From: Maricaulis sp.
GTDB taxonomy: Bacteria > Pseudomonadota > Alphaproteobacteria > Caulobacterales > Maricaulaceae
DNA: 38,375 nucleotides
Assembly (NCBI GenBank): GCA_002692855.1
Contig: NZMJ01000066.1
Location: forward strand, 12,193-50,567
Reading direction: 5' to 3'
Made by a program: the position numbers and the translations under genes. Under the pieces are notes generated by a model. That model was not told where the DNA came from, did no database searches, and worked only from the letters and a program-made list of their open reading frames with translations. Positions 7,916-18,435 of this stretch are shown here, one piece after another; the stretch's first letter is position 1; each line of letters starts with the position of its first letter.

Positions 7916-8638
7916 TTACTCTGCGAACCGTTCAAACTCGCCCAGGCCGAAGACCGGGCCGCCTTGCGCGCCCTGAACGATCACCACGGCTGATGTGCCG
8001 GCGGGCAGGGCGGCGCCGTATTCGGCTGCGCCGCCGGCCCAGTGGCCGAGCGGGATGAGGGCGCGGACCGGGTTGTAGAGCTGCATGTCGAGACCGGCAT
8101 TCTCGCCCGCACCGACCGCGACGGTGTGCCAGCCGGGTTCAAACACGGCGAGCCAGACCTCGGAGGCTGATGGCGGCGTGCCGGACACTTCAATCGTGTG
8201 ATTGCCATTGCCGGTCGCCTGCGTGGTGACGTGGACACCTGCCATCATCGCCATGCGGCGGCGCTGCAAGGCCGACAGGATGGCATCGGTCTGCTGGCCC
8301 TCGGCCTCGGCTGCCCCGTCGATCACGAATTGGGGCGTGTAGACGCGCGGGACGTTGAGACGGTTCTTGTAGGTGCGCTGTCGCTCGGTGAAGGCAGGCT
8401 GGGCGTAGGTGTCCCGCCAGCCATAGATGTCCCAGTAGTCGACACCGAAGCCGAGCGCGATCACATCGTCGCGCTCATCAAGTTCGCCGAGATAGAGGTT
8501 GGCCGCCGGACAGAGCGGGCAGCCCTGACTGGTGAACAGCTCGACCAGCACCGGACGCGCGGGCGGCGTTTCCGGCTCATGGGCCGGACCGGTGGACGCA
8601 AGGACCACCCATACGAGAGCCGAAATCCACGACATCAT
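7916..8638 (-). CDS. DUF1223 family thioredoxin-like exported protein
   Basis: The 240-residue protein starts with a hydrophobic segment (residues 4-18) that looks like a signal peptide, then PVLVELFTSQGCPLCPAANLYLGEL. This is the DUF1223 signature, a thioredoxin-fold family with a CxxC pair, here C40 and C43. VDYWDIYGWRDTYAQPAFTERQRTY and YTPQFVIDG are further family blocks. A periplasmic redox role is plausible but not shown for the family. Two adjacent ATG codons (8633-8638) are possible starts. It lies downstream of acnA on the same strand, separated by a region with a long inverted repeat. Confidence 0.86.
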   Translation of the reverse strand: MMSWISALVWVVLASTGPAHEPETPPARPVLVELFTSQGCPLCPAANLYLGELDERDDVIALGFGVDYWDIYGWRDTYAQPAFTERQRTYKNRLNVPRVYTPQFVIDGAAEAEGQQTDAILSALQRRRMAMMAGVHVTTQATGNGNHTIEVSGTPPSASEVWLAVFEPGWHTVAVGAGENAGLDMQLYNPVRALIPLGHWAGGAAEYGAALPAGTSAVVIVQGAQGGPVFGLGEFERFAE

Positions 8639-8654
8639 CTATGCCAGATAGGCG

Positions 8655-8705
8655 CTCCCCTCGCGGTCAGCCAATCAATTGAGCGTGAGCTGTCCGCGAG
8701 GGGAG
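8655..8705. repeat. 12-bp perfect inverted repeat between acnA and DUF1223 gene
   Basis: CTCCCCTCGCGG (8655-8666) and CCGCGAGGGGAG (8694-8705) are perfect reverse complements separated by 27 bases. Wobble pairs extend the stem outward by about three positions. It lies 14 bases after the aconitase stop on the minus strand. There is no T-run, so it is either a weak terminator, an mRNA-stabilising 3' stem or a dispersed repeat. Confidence 0.75.
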
Positions 8706-8719
8706 TGTGCCCCGAAGGC

Positions 8720-11401
<2,682 letters not shown>

Positions 11402-11568
11402 CTGGATCGGTTTCCTTCCCTTTGGAATGGAATGTCATGCGGGCCGGTTCGCCGCATGGAATCGGGCGGGTTTTAGACCCCAAGCGCGCAAGGGGCAATG
11501 CATCCGGTCGGTCGATACCGCAATCGGTTCGCTTGACCGGCCCGTCGCGAGCGGCGAAACCCGTCGCG

Positions 11569-12192
11569 ATGACGGACCTGACGCCATTTTCCACCCATTT
11601 GCGGGCCGAAGCCGTGACCCTGTCACGCGGCGGCCGGAGCGTCGTTTCGGGCCTGTCCCTGTCCGCTTCGCCGGGGGACGCAATATTGCTGACCGGGCGC
11701 AACGGTGCGGGAAAAACCACTCTCCTGCGGGCGCTTGGCGGTTTGCTGCAACCGGATATGGGGACGGTGACGCTGAACGGAGAGGCGTCGCGGCGCGCGG
11801 CCGCGATGCATTGCGCCTGGCTCGGGCATGCCGATGGCCTGAAGCCTTCCGAGACCGTGCGCGAGGCGCTGACCTTTGCCGCCCGATTGCACGAAACAGC
11901 CCTGCATGAGGTCGATGCAGCCCTGAATGCGCTGGCAATCGACCGGCTGGACGAACGTCCGTGCGGACGGCTGTCGCGCGGGCAGGGACGGCGGGTGGCT
12001 ATTGCGCGCATCCTCTTGAGCGGCCGTCCGGTCTGGTTGCTCGACGAACCGGCCGGGCCGCTCGACACGGCAGGGCGAGACCTGCTGGCCGGGGCCGTGC
12101 GCGGGCACCGCGCCAAGGGCGGCATCGTCATTGCCGCGACGCACCAGGTACTCGACTGGCCGGACGCGCAGATCACGGAGATCGGCGCATGA
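11569..12192 (+). CDS. ccmA: Cytochrome c maturation ABC ATPase CcmA
   Basis: The 207-residue ATPase of the CcmABCD complex drives release of heme-loaded CcmE during cytochrome c biogenesis. Walker A GRNGAGKTT is at residues 43-51, the signature LSRGQGRR near 135-142 and Walker B VWLLDEP near 155 followed by AGPLDTAG. The LRAEAVTLSRGGRSV start and the small size (about 205 residues) fit CcmA rather than a general ABC ATPase. The ATG at 11569 is chosen because upstream codons in the same frame are not family-like. The stop overlaps the ccmB start by four bases. Confidence 0.93.
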   Translation: MTDLTPFSTHLRAEAVTLSRGGRSVVSGLSLSASPGDAILLTGRNGAGKTTLLRALGGLLQPDMGTVTLNGEASRRAAAMHCAWLGHADGLKPSETVREALTFAARLHETALHEVDAALNALAIDRLDERPCGRLSRGQGRRVAIARILLSGRPVWLLDEPAGPLDTAGRDLLAGAVRGHRAKGGIVIAATHQVLDWPDAQITEIGA

Positions 12193-12857
12193 GGACGGTT
12201 CGTGCCCTGTTCGCGCGGGAAGTACGGCTGGCTTTCGCCGGTGGCGGCGGACCGGCCGGGCCCGCTGCCTTCTTTCTGGCAGCGCTGACGCTTGCGCCGC
12301 TGGCGATCGGGCCGGGCGGGCCGGTGCTGGCGGCGGCCGGGCCAGGCGTGATCGCCTTTGCCGCGCTGCTGGCGGTGTTGCAGGGGGCGGAGCGCGTCTT
12401 CGGCGATGACCTCGCCGACGGCACGCTCGATGTCTATCTGGTCTCGGGGCTCGATGTCAGCGTGATCGCGGCGGTCAAGACGCTGGCGGCCGGACTGGCG
12501 ACGCTATGGCCGCTGCCTGTGATCGGTGTGCTGGGCGGTGTCGCCTATGGATTGCCGGTGCCGGCGGCCCTGATGCTCGGAGCGGCGCTGGCCGTGTCCC
12601 TGCCGGGGCTGAGCTTCATCGCGGGTCTCGCTGGCGCACTGGCCGCCGGGGTGAAACGCGCCGGAATCCTGGTGGCGCTGATCGCGGCCCCCTTGATGAT
12701 TCCGATCCTGGTGTTCGCCGCTGCCTCCGGACGCGCAGCCTTCGAAGGCGACGACCGCGCGCTGGCCAGCGCCATGATCGCGGCGGCGCTGAGCCTTGGC
12801 ATTTCGGCGCTGGCGCCGTTCGCGATCGGGGCTGTGCTGCGCGCGCGAAGCGAGTAG
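12189..12857 (+). CDS. ccmB: Heme exporter protein CcmB
   Basis: The 222-residue integral membrane protein has about six helices. It forms the permease-like part of CcmABCD with CcmA. RTVRALFAREVRLAF at the start, LQGAERVFGDDLADGTLD in the cytoplasmic loop and the Gly/Pro-rich LPVPAALMLGAALAVSLPGLSFIAGLAGAL are CcmB hallmarks. The start overlaps the ccmA stop as ATGA. In many relatives ccmC follows at once, but here another gene intervenes. Confidence 0.93.
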   Translation: MRTVRALFAREVRLAFAGGGGPAGPAAFFLAALTLAPLAIGPGGPVLAAAGPGVIAFAALLAVLQGAERVFGDDLADGTLDVYLVSGLDVSVIAAVKTLAAGLATLWPLPVIGVLGGVAYGLPVPAALMLGAALAVSLPGLSFIAGLAGALAAGVKRAGILVALIAAPLMIPILVFAAASGRAAFEGDDRALASAMIAAALSLGISALAPFAIGAVLRARSE

Positions 12858-12924
12858 CGAAGCCTCGTGATTTTCCTTCCGATTCGGCGTAGAATCGCCG
12901 CCGCGAGACCGAAGGGGGCTTCTC

Positions 12925-13800
12925 ATGTCACGCCGCATCCTGTTTCCGCTTGCCTGCATCCTGGCCGCCTGTTCGCCGGACACCGGCGCGGACGGCGCGG
13001 TCCAGTCCGCCGACACGGCCCAGACGGTCGCACCCTCGCCGGACACGTATGAGCGCTCGCCGCGACGCGGACCGGTGCAGGTCGAGACGCTGTCTGCGGA
13101 TACCGGCGTCTACAGCTATGAGACGGTGTTCGACGACGGCCTGTCGCAATATCCGGGGCTCTACGAACATGTCCGCGTGATGAGCGAGGCAGCGATGGCC
13201 GAGATGGCCCGCACCGCCGAAGAGGATCATGCCAACTGGCAGGAAGCGGGCGCGGACTGGGAGTGGCGGCCCTATGATATCGGCTGGACATGGGAAATCG
13301 TCTGGAGCGACGAGACCCGCGTCAGCGTCCTGCAGTCCTGGTACGAATACACCGGCGGTGCGCATCCCAATCACGGCTCGGGCAGCATATTGTGGGATGT
13401 ACCCAGCCAGCATGTCGTGACCCTGCCGGAGTTGTTCACCGACGGCGCAGACGGCTCGCCCGCCATGCTGGCGCTGCTGGACGCGGTCAATACCGGTCTT
13501 GTCGCACAGAAGCGCCGCCGCCTCGGCGAGTCCTTCGATGAAGCCGACCAGACAATGTGGACCGGCGCTCTGACACCGTCGGCTGAAAGCCTTGGCGTCT
13601 TCACCCTTGCCCCCTCCACTCGCGGCGATCAGTCGGGCGGGCTGATCTTTCACTTCGATCCGTATGCGGTGGGGCCGTATGCCGAGGGCAGCTATCGCAT
13701 TCCGGTGGCGCAGTCGGTTTTCGCGCCCTATCTGGCGACCGAATGGGAGGGCGTGTTCGCCGGCGAGCTGAATGTCACGGACGAAGAATTGCAGCCCTGA
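12925..13800 (+). CDS. DUF3298/RsiV-like lipoprotein inside the ccm cluster
   Basis: The 291-residue protein has a lipoprotein signal peptide with lipobox LAAC (Cys16), so it should be anchored in a membrane and face the periplasm. After a Ser/Thr/Asp-rich linker, SWYEYTGGAHPNHGSGSILWDV is the typical core of the DUF3298/RsiV C-terminal fold, and the LPELFTDG block and a closing PYAVGPYAEGSYRIPV support it. Related domains occur in anti-sigma factors that bind peptidoglycan-cleaving enzymes, but this protein has no anti-sigma domain. It has its own ribosome site (AAGGGGG, six bases before ATG) and sits between ccmB and ccmC. Its function is unknown. Confidence 0.82.
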   Translation: MSRRILFPLACILAACSPDTGADGAVQSADTAQTVAPSPDTYERSPRRGPVQVETLSADTGVYSYETVFDDGLSQYPGLYEHVRVMSEAAMAEMARTAEEDHANWQEAGADWEWRPYDIGWTWEIVWSDETRVSVLQSWYEYTGGAHPNHGSGSILWDVPSQHVVTLPELFTDGADGSPAMLALLDAVNTGLVAQKRRRLGESFDEADQTMWTGALTPSAESLGVFTLAPSTRGDQSGGLIFHFDPYAVGPYAEGSYRIPVAQSVFAPYLATEWEGVFAGELNVTDEELQP

Positions 13801-13862
13801 CATCCCTGTCCGCGACACCGCGCCGCTTGCCGCGCGCGCCGTGAGGCCGTAATCGCTGGATC

Positions 13863-14588
13863 GTGATCAGCTATCTTGCCAATCCCAAGCGGTTCGACGC
13901 TTTCGCCCGCGTGGCCATCCCGGTTTCGGGCGCGCTGGCGGCGGTCCTGCTCTGCGCCGGGCTTTACCTGTCGCTGATCGCTTCGCCGGCGGATTACCAG
14001 CAGGGCGACACCATCCGCATCATGTATGTGCATGTACCCGCAGCATGGCTGGGGCTGTCGCTCTATCTCGCGATGGGCATTTCCAGTGCGGTCTATTTCA
14101 TCTGGCGTCACAATCTGGCGGACGTTGCCGCGGCGTCGATTGCACCGGTGGGCGCGGTATTCGCCGCACTCTGCCTGGTCACCGGGGCGATCTGGGGAAA
14201 GCCGACCTGGGGGACGTGGTGGATCTGGGATGCGCGGCTGACCTCGATGCTGATCCAGTTCCTGCTTTTCCTGGGGTATATGGCGCTGCGCGGGGCCATC
14301 GAGGACGAGCGCCTGGCAGCGCGCCTTGCGGCGATCCTGGCGATGGCCGGGACGCTGAATGTCCCGATCGTTAAATTCTCGGTCGAGTGGTGGGCGAGCC
14401 TTCACCAGGGCGCCAGCGTGCTCCGCGCGGACGGGCCCAGCATCGACCCGTCGCAGCTCACACCGCTGCTGGTGATGGCGCTCGGCTTCACCAGTTTTGC
14501 GGCCTGGATCGTCATGTTCCGCATGCGGAGTGTCATCATGGACCGGCGCGCCCGCGCCCTGCGGCTGGCAAGGGAGTCGGCAGCATGA
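13863..14588 (+). CDS. ccmC: Heme delivery protein CcmC
   Basis: The 241-residue membrane protein places heme on CcmE. It has six helices and the tryptophan-rich motif WGTWWIWDARLT at about residues 116-127. The heme-coordinating histidines of the family are visible at 57 (YVHVPAAW) and near 180 (WWASLHQGAS). The start is GTG at 13863, because the next Met (residue 54) would remove the first helix. The ribosome site is weak. Its stop overlaps the ccmD start by four bases. Confidence 0.95.
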   Translation: MISYLANPKRFDAFARVAIPVSGALAAVLLCAGLYLSLIASPADYQQGDTIRIMYVHVPAAWLGLSLYLAMGISSAVYFIWRHNLADVAAASIAPVGAVFAALCLVTGAIWGKPTWGTWWIWDARLTSMLIQFLLFLGYMALRGAIEDERLAARLAAILAMAGTLNVPIVKFSVEWWASLHQGASVLRADGPSIDPSQLTPLLVMALGFTSFAAWIVMFRMRSVIMDRRARALRLARESAA

Positions 14589-14740
14589 GCGAGCTTTTTG
14601 CCTTCAGCCACCCGGCCTTCGTGTGGAGCAGCTATGCGCTCGCTGCGCTGGGCGCAGGCGGGCTGGTCGTCTGGGTGCTCGCCGAGCGCAAGGCCGTCGA
14701 GGCGCGTCTGGCCCGTGAAGAAGCGGCGCGCCAGCCATGA
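14585..14740 (+). CDS. ccmD: Heme exporter protein CcmD
   Basis: This 51-residue protein has one helix (about residues 14-34) and a charged tail. CcmD is the small subunit that holds CcmABC to heme-CcmE. The FAFSHPAFVWSSYALAALGAGGLVVW pattern, with a Tyr in the helix, is typical even though the family is poorly conserved. It overlaps ccmC upstream and ccmG downstream by four bases each, which supports the start and the identification. Confidence 0.88.
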   Translation: MSELFAFSHPAFVWSSYALAALGAGGLVVWVLAERKAVEARLAREEAARQP

Positions 14741-15255
14741 ACTGGACGCGCCTTCTGCCTGCCGCGCTGGTCGTGGTCCTGATCGGCGTGTTCGCGGCCC
14801 TGCTGCTGGGGCCTGAACGCGCGGCCGATGACCCGCTGGTCGGTGAGGCCGTGCCGACGGTCACGCTCGAAGCACTGGCCGGCCAGCCGGGCTTCGATCC
14901 GGGCAGTATAGAGGGCCCCTACCTGATCAATATCTGGGGCAGCTGGTGCCCGCCCTGCCGCGCCGAGCACCCAATGCTGCAACGCCTGGCCGATGAAGGG
15001 GTGCCGATCTACGGCATCGCCTGGCGGGACTCACCCGAGAATGCGTCGGGCTTCCTGGCCGAGCTGGGTAATCCGTTTGCGGGCGTGGTGCTCGATCCGC
15101 GCGGGGAACTTGTCATCGCGCTGGGCGCGACCGGCGCGCCCGAGACATTTGTCGTCGATGCGGACGGAATTATCCGGGCGCGCTATACCGGCCCGCTGAC
15201 GCCGGACGCGATTGCGCGCGATATCTGGCCGGTCTGGATGGACGTGAACCGGTAG
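14737..15255 (+). CDS. ccmG: Cytochrome c biogenesis thiol reductase CcmG (DsbE)
   Basis: The 172-residue thioredoxin-fold protein is anchored by an N-terminal helix (residues 7-24) and faces the periplasm, where it reduces apocytochrome c heme-binding cysteines. The active site WCPPC has C71 and C74. GAPETFVVD carries the cis-Pro next to the active site, and YGIAWRDSPENASGFLAELGNPF is the family insertion with its conserved Asn-Pro. It starts within the ccmD stop. The cluster ends here: ccmE, ccmF and ccmH are not in the window and must lie elsewhere. Confidence 0.95.
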   Translation: MNWTRLLPAALVVVLIGVFAALLLGPERAADDPLVGEAVPTVTLEALAGQPGFDPGSIEGPYLINIWGSWCPPCRAEHPMLQRLADEGVPIYGIAWRDSPENASGFLAELGNPFAGVVLDPRGELVIALGATGAPETFVVDADGIIRARYTGPLTPDAIARDIWPVWMDVNR

Positions 15256-15278
15256 ACGCTGGCGGCCGCGCGGCGCCG

Positions 15279-15845
15279 CTAGGCCTTGGCCGTCTTCTTT
15301 TTCTTCTTTTTGGCTTTCTTGGCCGCCTTTTTCGCCGCCTTCTTGGCGGCCTTCTTGGCGTCGGCCTTTTCCTTCTTGGCGTCCGCCTTCAGCTTGGCTT
15401 CGGCTTCCTCGATCGTCATGGCGATCCGGCGCAGCGTTTCAAGAAAGCTGGACCGCTTGTTCTTGGGCAGGGAGTCGAGGATGGCGGCGTCGGCCGCCCG
15501 GGCGCAGGCCAGGGCGGTCTCGTAGGTCGACCGGCCCTCATCGGTCAGGTGAATGGCATTGGCGCGCGCATCCCCGGGGACGCGCTCGCGGCGCAATTGC
15601 TTGCGCGTCACCATCCGCGCGACGAGTTCAGCGAGAGTGGAGCGGTCAATACCAGTCGCGCGGACGAGCTCGGTCTGGGTCAGGCCTTCCTGGGCCGCCG
15701 TTGCCGCCAACACGGCAAACTGGCGCTGGGTCAGCTTGATGCCTTCCGGCATCGCCTTGGCGAAATGCTCGGCGGCAAATTGCTGGGCGCGGTGGAGCAG
15801 ATGACCCGGAGAAGCGGCGAGATCGAAAGCGTCTGTCTTGCCCAT
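15279..15845 (-). CDS. MarR-family regulator with lysine-rich tail
   Basis: The 188-residue protein has a MarR winged-helix domain (about residues 15-140): LTQRQFAVLAATAAQEGLTQTELVRATGIDRSTLAELVARMV is the DNA-reading helix region, followed by the wing LRRERVPGDARANAIHLTDEG. The last 38 residues (151-188) are almost only Lys and Ala, with repeated KKAAKKAA blocks, like the tails of histone H1 or bacterial histone-like proteins. The start at 15845 is chosen because GGAG lies eight bases before it; the frame is open upstream for 11 more codons. It lies downstream of ispZ on the same strand and converges on ccmG. Its target and ligand are unknown. Confidence 0.87.
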   Translation of the reverse strand: MGKTDAFDLAASPGHLLHRAQQFAAEHFAKAMPEGIKLTQRQFAVLAATAAQEGLTQTELVRATGIDRSTLAELVARMVTRKQLRRERVPGDARANAIHLTDEGRSTYETALACARAADAAILDSLPKNKRSSFLETLRRIAMTIEEAEAKLKADAKKEKADAKKAAKKAAKKAAKKAKKKKKKTAKA

Positions 15846-15937
15846 GAGCACAGCTCCGTTGTGTGTCGCGCGCGGCACTCTAGCGGCGCTGCATCTCAGT
15901 TCAATGACATTGATCCGGGAACGGACGGTCTCGCAAT

Positions 15938-16585
15938 TCAGTCTGAGTCCCCGGTGTCATCCGGGCGCTGATGCTTCAGGACCAGAGGCAGGTTGGCGAG
16001 TGCGAAGACGAGGCTGAGACCCATCACGACCAGCTTGAAGTTTACCCACAGGCCTTCGGTGATGGTGAAGTCAGCAAACCAGCGCGCGCCTTCGGGAACG
16101 TCGCCATCGCCGATATGACGCCACAGCACCTCGTTGAGCAGGGCGAGGAACTGGAAGAAGAGCGCCCAGCGGATGGCGAGGATGGTCCAGGCCCGATCGG
16201 GGAGGTCGAAAATCTCCTTGAAGAAGAATTTCCAGATATTCACGCCGAAGGCGAAGCCGATCAGGACCAGGTAGGACAGGAAGAGGTTCACGATGGTCGG
16301 CTTCACATAGATGAAGACCGGGTCGTTCAGGAAAATACCCAGCCCGCCCATGATGGTGACGATCACCGCCGAGGCGAGCAGCATGGGCGGCCAGCGCTTC
16401 TGCTGCGTCCGGGCATAGAAGAGCGCGGCCAGCATGGCGACGATGAACAGGCCCGTGGCCCAGAAGATCGCGTCGTCACCGACGAAGCGGCGGCCAAGGA
16501 AATAGGTCAGGATGAACACCGCCACCGGACCCACGTCCGTGATCAGGCGTGCGCCCTGGTCTGCCGTCTTCTTCATCTCGCTCAT
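15938..16585 (-). CDS. ispZ: Septation protein A / inner membrane protein YciB
   Basis: The 215-residue protein has about six hydrophobic segments. The family block PTIVNLFLSYLVLIGF, then FKEIFDLPDRAWTILAIRWALFFQFLALLNEVLWRH and WVNFKLVVMGLSLVFALANLPL, is clear for the IspZ/YciB family (intracellular septation protein A). In enterobacteria it affects envelope integrity and division. The ATG at 16585 has GGAG five bases upstream; a second ATG nine bases on is also possible. It follows the EamA transporter gene by 25 bases and probably belongs to the same long minus-strand transcript that starts near dapF or trkH. Confidence 0.9.
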   Translation of the reverse strand: MSEMKKTADQGARLITDVGPVAVFILTYFLGRRFVGDDAIFWATGLFIVAMLAALFYARTQQKRWPPMLLASAVIVTIMGGLGIFLNDPVFIYVKPTIVNLFLSYLVLIGFAFGVNIWKFFFKEIFDLPDRAWTILAIRWALFFQFLALLNEVLWRHIGDGDVPEGARWFADFTITEGLWVNFKLVVMGLSLVFALANLPLVLKHQRPDDTGDSD

Positions 16586-16610
16586 GCAGTCTCCGATTCG
16601 CGGATTCGAC

Positions 16611-17459
16611 TCATCCAATCTGTAGCAATACGAGGCCCGCGGCCAAAAGGATTGCCAGCAAGGTGCGCCGCAGGCCGAAACTTTCCTTCAGGACCAGGGC
16701 TGCGAGGATCGCGCCGAAGACCACAGAGGTCTCGCGCATCGCCGCCATCGGCGCGACCGGCGCATGGGCATAGGCATAAAGCGCGAGCCCGTAGGTGGCG
16801 ATGTTGAAGAAGGAGGAGAGAAAGGCTCCCTTCAGCTCTCCGCGCGCCAGCGCCAGCGTCCGCCGACCGCGCCGGACCCAGGCGGTCAGCACGATCAGCG
16901 GGGCGCTGAGTGCGAAGAACCACGCGACATAGTGCAAGGCCGATCCGGCAGCCCGCACACCTGATGCGTCGTTTACGGAATAGGCCGCCGTCATCACCGA
17001 GGCCGACAGGGCGAAGGCGAGCGCGGCGGCCTTTGGCGCGGCGCGCTTGTCGGGCCAGGCAAAGGCAATGATGGCGCCCGACGCGATGGCCAGGCCCAGC
17101 ATGGCGAGGGGCGAGAGCGGTTCGCCCAGAACGGCCCAGGCCGCCAGTCCGGTGAGGGTGGGCGAAGCGCCCCGCATCACCGGGTAGACGAGGTTCATCT
17201 CGCCGCGCTGGAAGGCGGCGATCATCAGGAGGTTGAACACCCAGATAATGGCCGCGCCCATTAGAAGGAAGCGCCAGACCTCCCACTCGGGAAAGGGCAT
17301 CAGGACCAGGACCGGGCTGAGCCAGAGGGCCGAGAGCGAAAGCGACAGGCCGCGAAACACGAGCGTGTCCGCCGCTTTCTTGGTGAACAGCGCCATGCCC
17401 GAATGGGCGAGCGCTGACCCGAGGATGGCCAGAAAGGCAAGAAGCGGAATGTCGGTCAC
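16611..17459 (-). CDS. EamA/DMT family transporter
   Basis: The 282-residue protein has ten hydrophobic segments in two five-helix halves, the drug/metabolite transporter layout. NLVYPVMRGASPTLTGLAAWAVLGEPLSPLAMLG in the first half and APVAPMAAMRETSVVFGAILAALVLKESFG in the second are the matching EamA repeats, each with the conserved Pro and Glu. GTG at 17459 is the chosen start because it places VTDIPLLAFLAILG first and lies 34 bases after the ftsY stop; the longer frame would overlap ftsY with an Arg-rich, unlike sequence. The substrate cannot be inferred. Confidence 0.85.
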   Translation of the reverse strand: MTDIPLLAFLAILGSALAHSGMALFTKKAADTLVFRGLSLSLSALWLSPVLVLMPFPEWEVWRFLLMGAAIIWVFNLLMIAAFQRGEMNLVYPVMRGASPTLTGLAAWAVLGEPLSPLAMLGLAIASGAIIAFAWPDKRAAPKAAALAFALSASVMTAAYSVNDASGVRAAGSALHYVAWFFALSAPLIVLTAWVRRGRRTLALARGELKGAFLSSFFNIATYGLALYAYAHAPVAPMAAMRETSVVFGAILAALVLKESFGLRRTLLAILLAAGLVLLQIG

Positions 17460-17493
17460 CGGGCGCGCCGGTATCGAAGCGCGCCGGCCAAGG

Positions 17494-18435
17494 TCAGGCG
17501 TCCTTGCCCGACAGCGCGCGGGCGAAGGCGCGCGCATCGAAGGGTTCGAGATCGTCGATGCCTTCGCCGATCCCGATGGCGTGGATCGGCAGTCTGAACT
17601 TGTCGGAGACCTGGACCAGCGCGCCGCCCTTGGCAGTGCCGTCGAGCTTGGTCATCACCAGACCGGTCACGTCGGATGCCTCGAGGAAGGCCTCGGCCTG
17701 CGACACGGCATTCCCGCCGACCGTACCGTCGAGGACGAGAATGACCCGGTGCGGCGCGGTCTCGTCGAGCTTGCGGATGACGCGGACGATCTTCTTCAGC
17801 TCGTCCATCAGGGCGGTCTTGGTCTGGAGGCGCCCTGCCGTGTCGATCAGGACCACGTCCATGTTTTCGCGTTGCGCGCGCGCGACCGCGTCATAGGCGA
17901 GACCGGCTGCATCGGCGCCGATGTCGCGCTTTTCCACCGGAGCACCGGCCCGCTCACCCCAGACGCTGACCTGTTCCACGGCTGCGGCGCGGAAGGTGTC
18001 ACCGGCGACCAGAAGGATTTTCCTGCCCTGCCGGGTAAGCTTTGCGGCGATCTTTCCAAGCGTCGTCGTCTTGCCGGAACCGTTGACGCCGACGAAGAGG
18101 ACGACTTCGGGCCTCGGACCCGTGGTGAAATCGAGCGGAGCCTCGAGCGGTTTCAGCGTCTCCTCGATCGTGGCTGACAGGGCGTCGCGGACTTCCTCGT
18201 CGGTGACGTCCTTGTCGAAGCGGTCCTTCGCAAGACGGTCGGTCACACGCATCGCGGCAGCCGGACCCAGATCGGCGGCGATCAGCAGGTCTTCGAGCTC
18301 CTCGATCGCGGCGGCGTCGAGCTTGCGCTTGGTGAAAACCGCACTGACGCCTTCGGTGAGCTTTTCCGAGGACCGGCGCAGGCCGGAGGTCAGCCGGGAG
18401 AAAAAGCCCGGTTTCTTCTCGTCCCTCTCGCTCAC
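17494..18435 (-). CDS. ftsY: Signal recognition particle receptor FtsY
   Basis: The 313-residue GTPase docks ribosome-SRP complexes at the membrane. The N domain spans about residues 20-90 and the G domain follows with GVNGSGKTT (G1), DTFRAAAVEQ (G2), DTAGRLQ (G3) and TKLDGTAKGG (G4). The acidic A domain is nearly absent: only a short basic-amphipathic start (KKPGFFSRLTSGLRRSSEKL) precedes the N domain, as in many Alphaproteobacteria. It overlaps mtaB by four bases, so the two are translationally linked. Its partner Ffh is encoded at 35.9 kb. Confidence 0.96.
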   Translation of the reverse strand: MSERDEKKPGFFSRLTSGLRRSSEKLTEGVSAVFTKRKLDAAAIEELEDLLIAADLGPAAAMRVTDRLAKDRFDKDVTDEEVRDALSATIEETLKPLEAPLDFTTGPRPEVVLFVGVNGSGKTTTLGKIAAKLTRQGRKILLVAGDTFRAAAVEQVSVWGERAGAPVEKRDIGADAAGLAYDAVARAQRENMDVVLIDTAGRLQTKTALMDELKKIVRVIRKLDETAPHRVILVLDGTVGGNAVSQAEAFLEASDVTGLVMTKLDGTAKGGALVQVSDKFRLPIHAIGIGEGIDDLEPFDARAFARALSGKDA

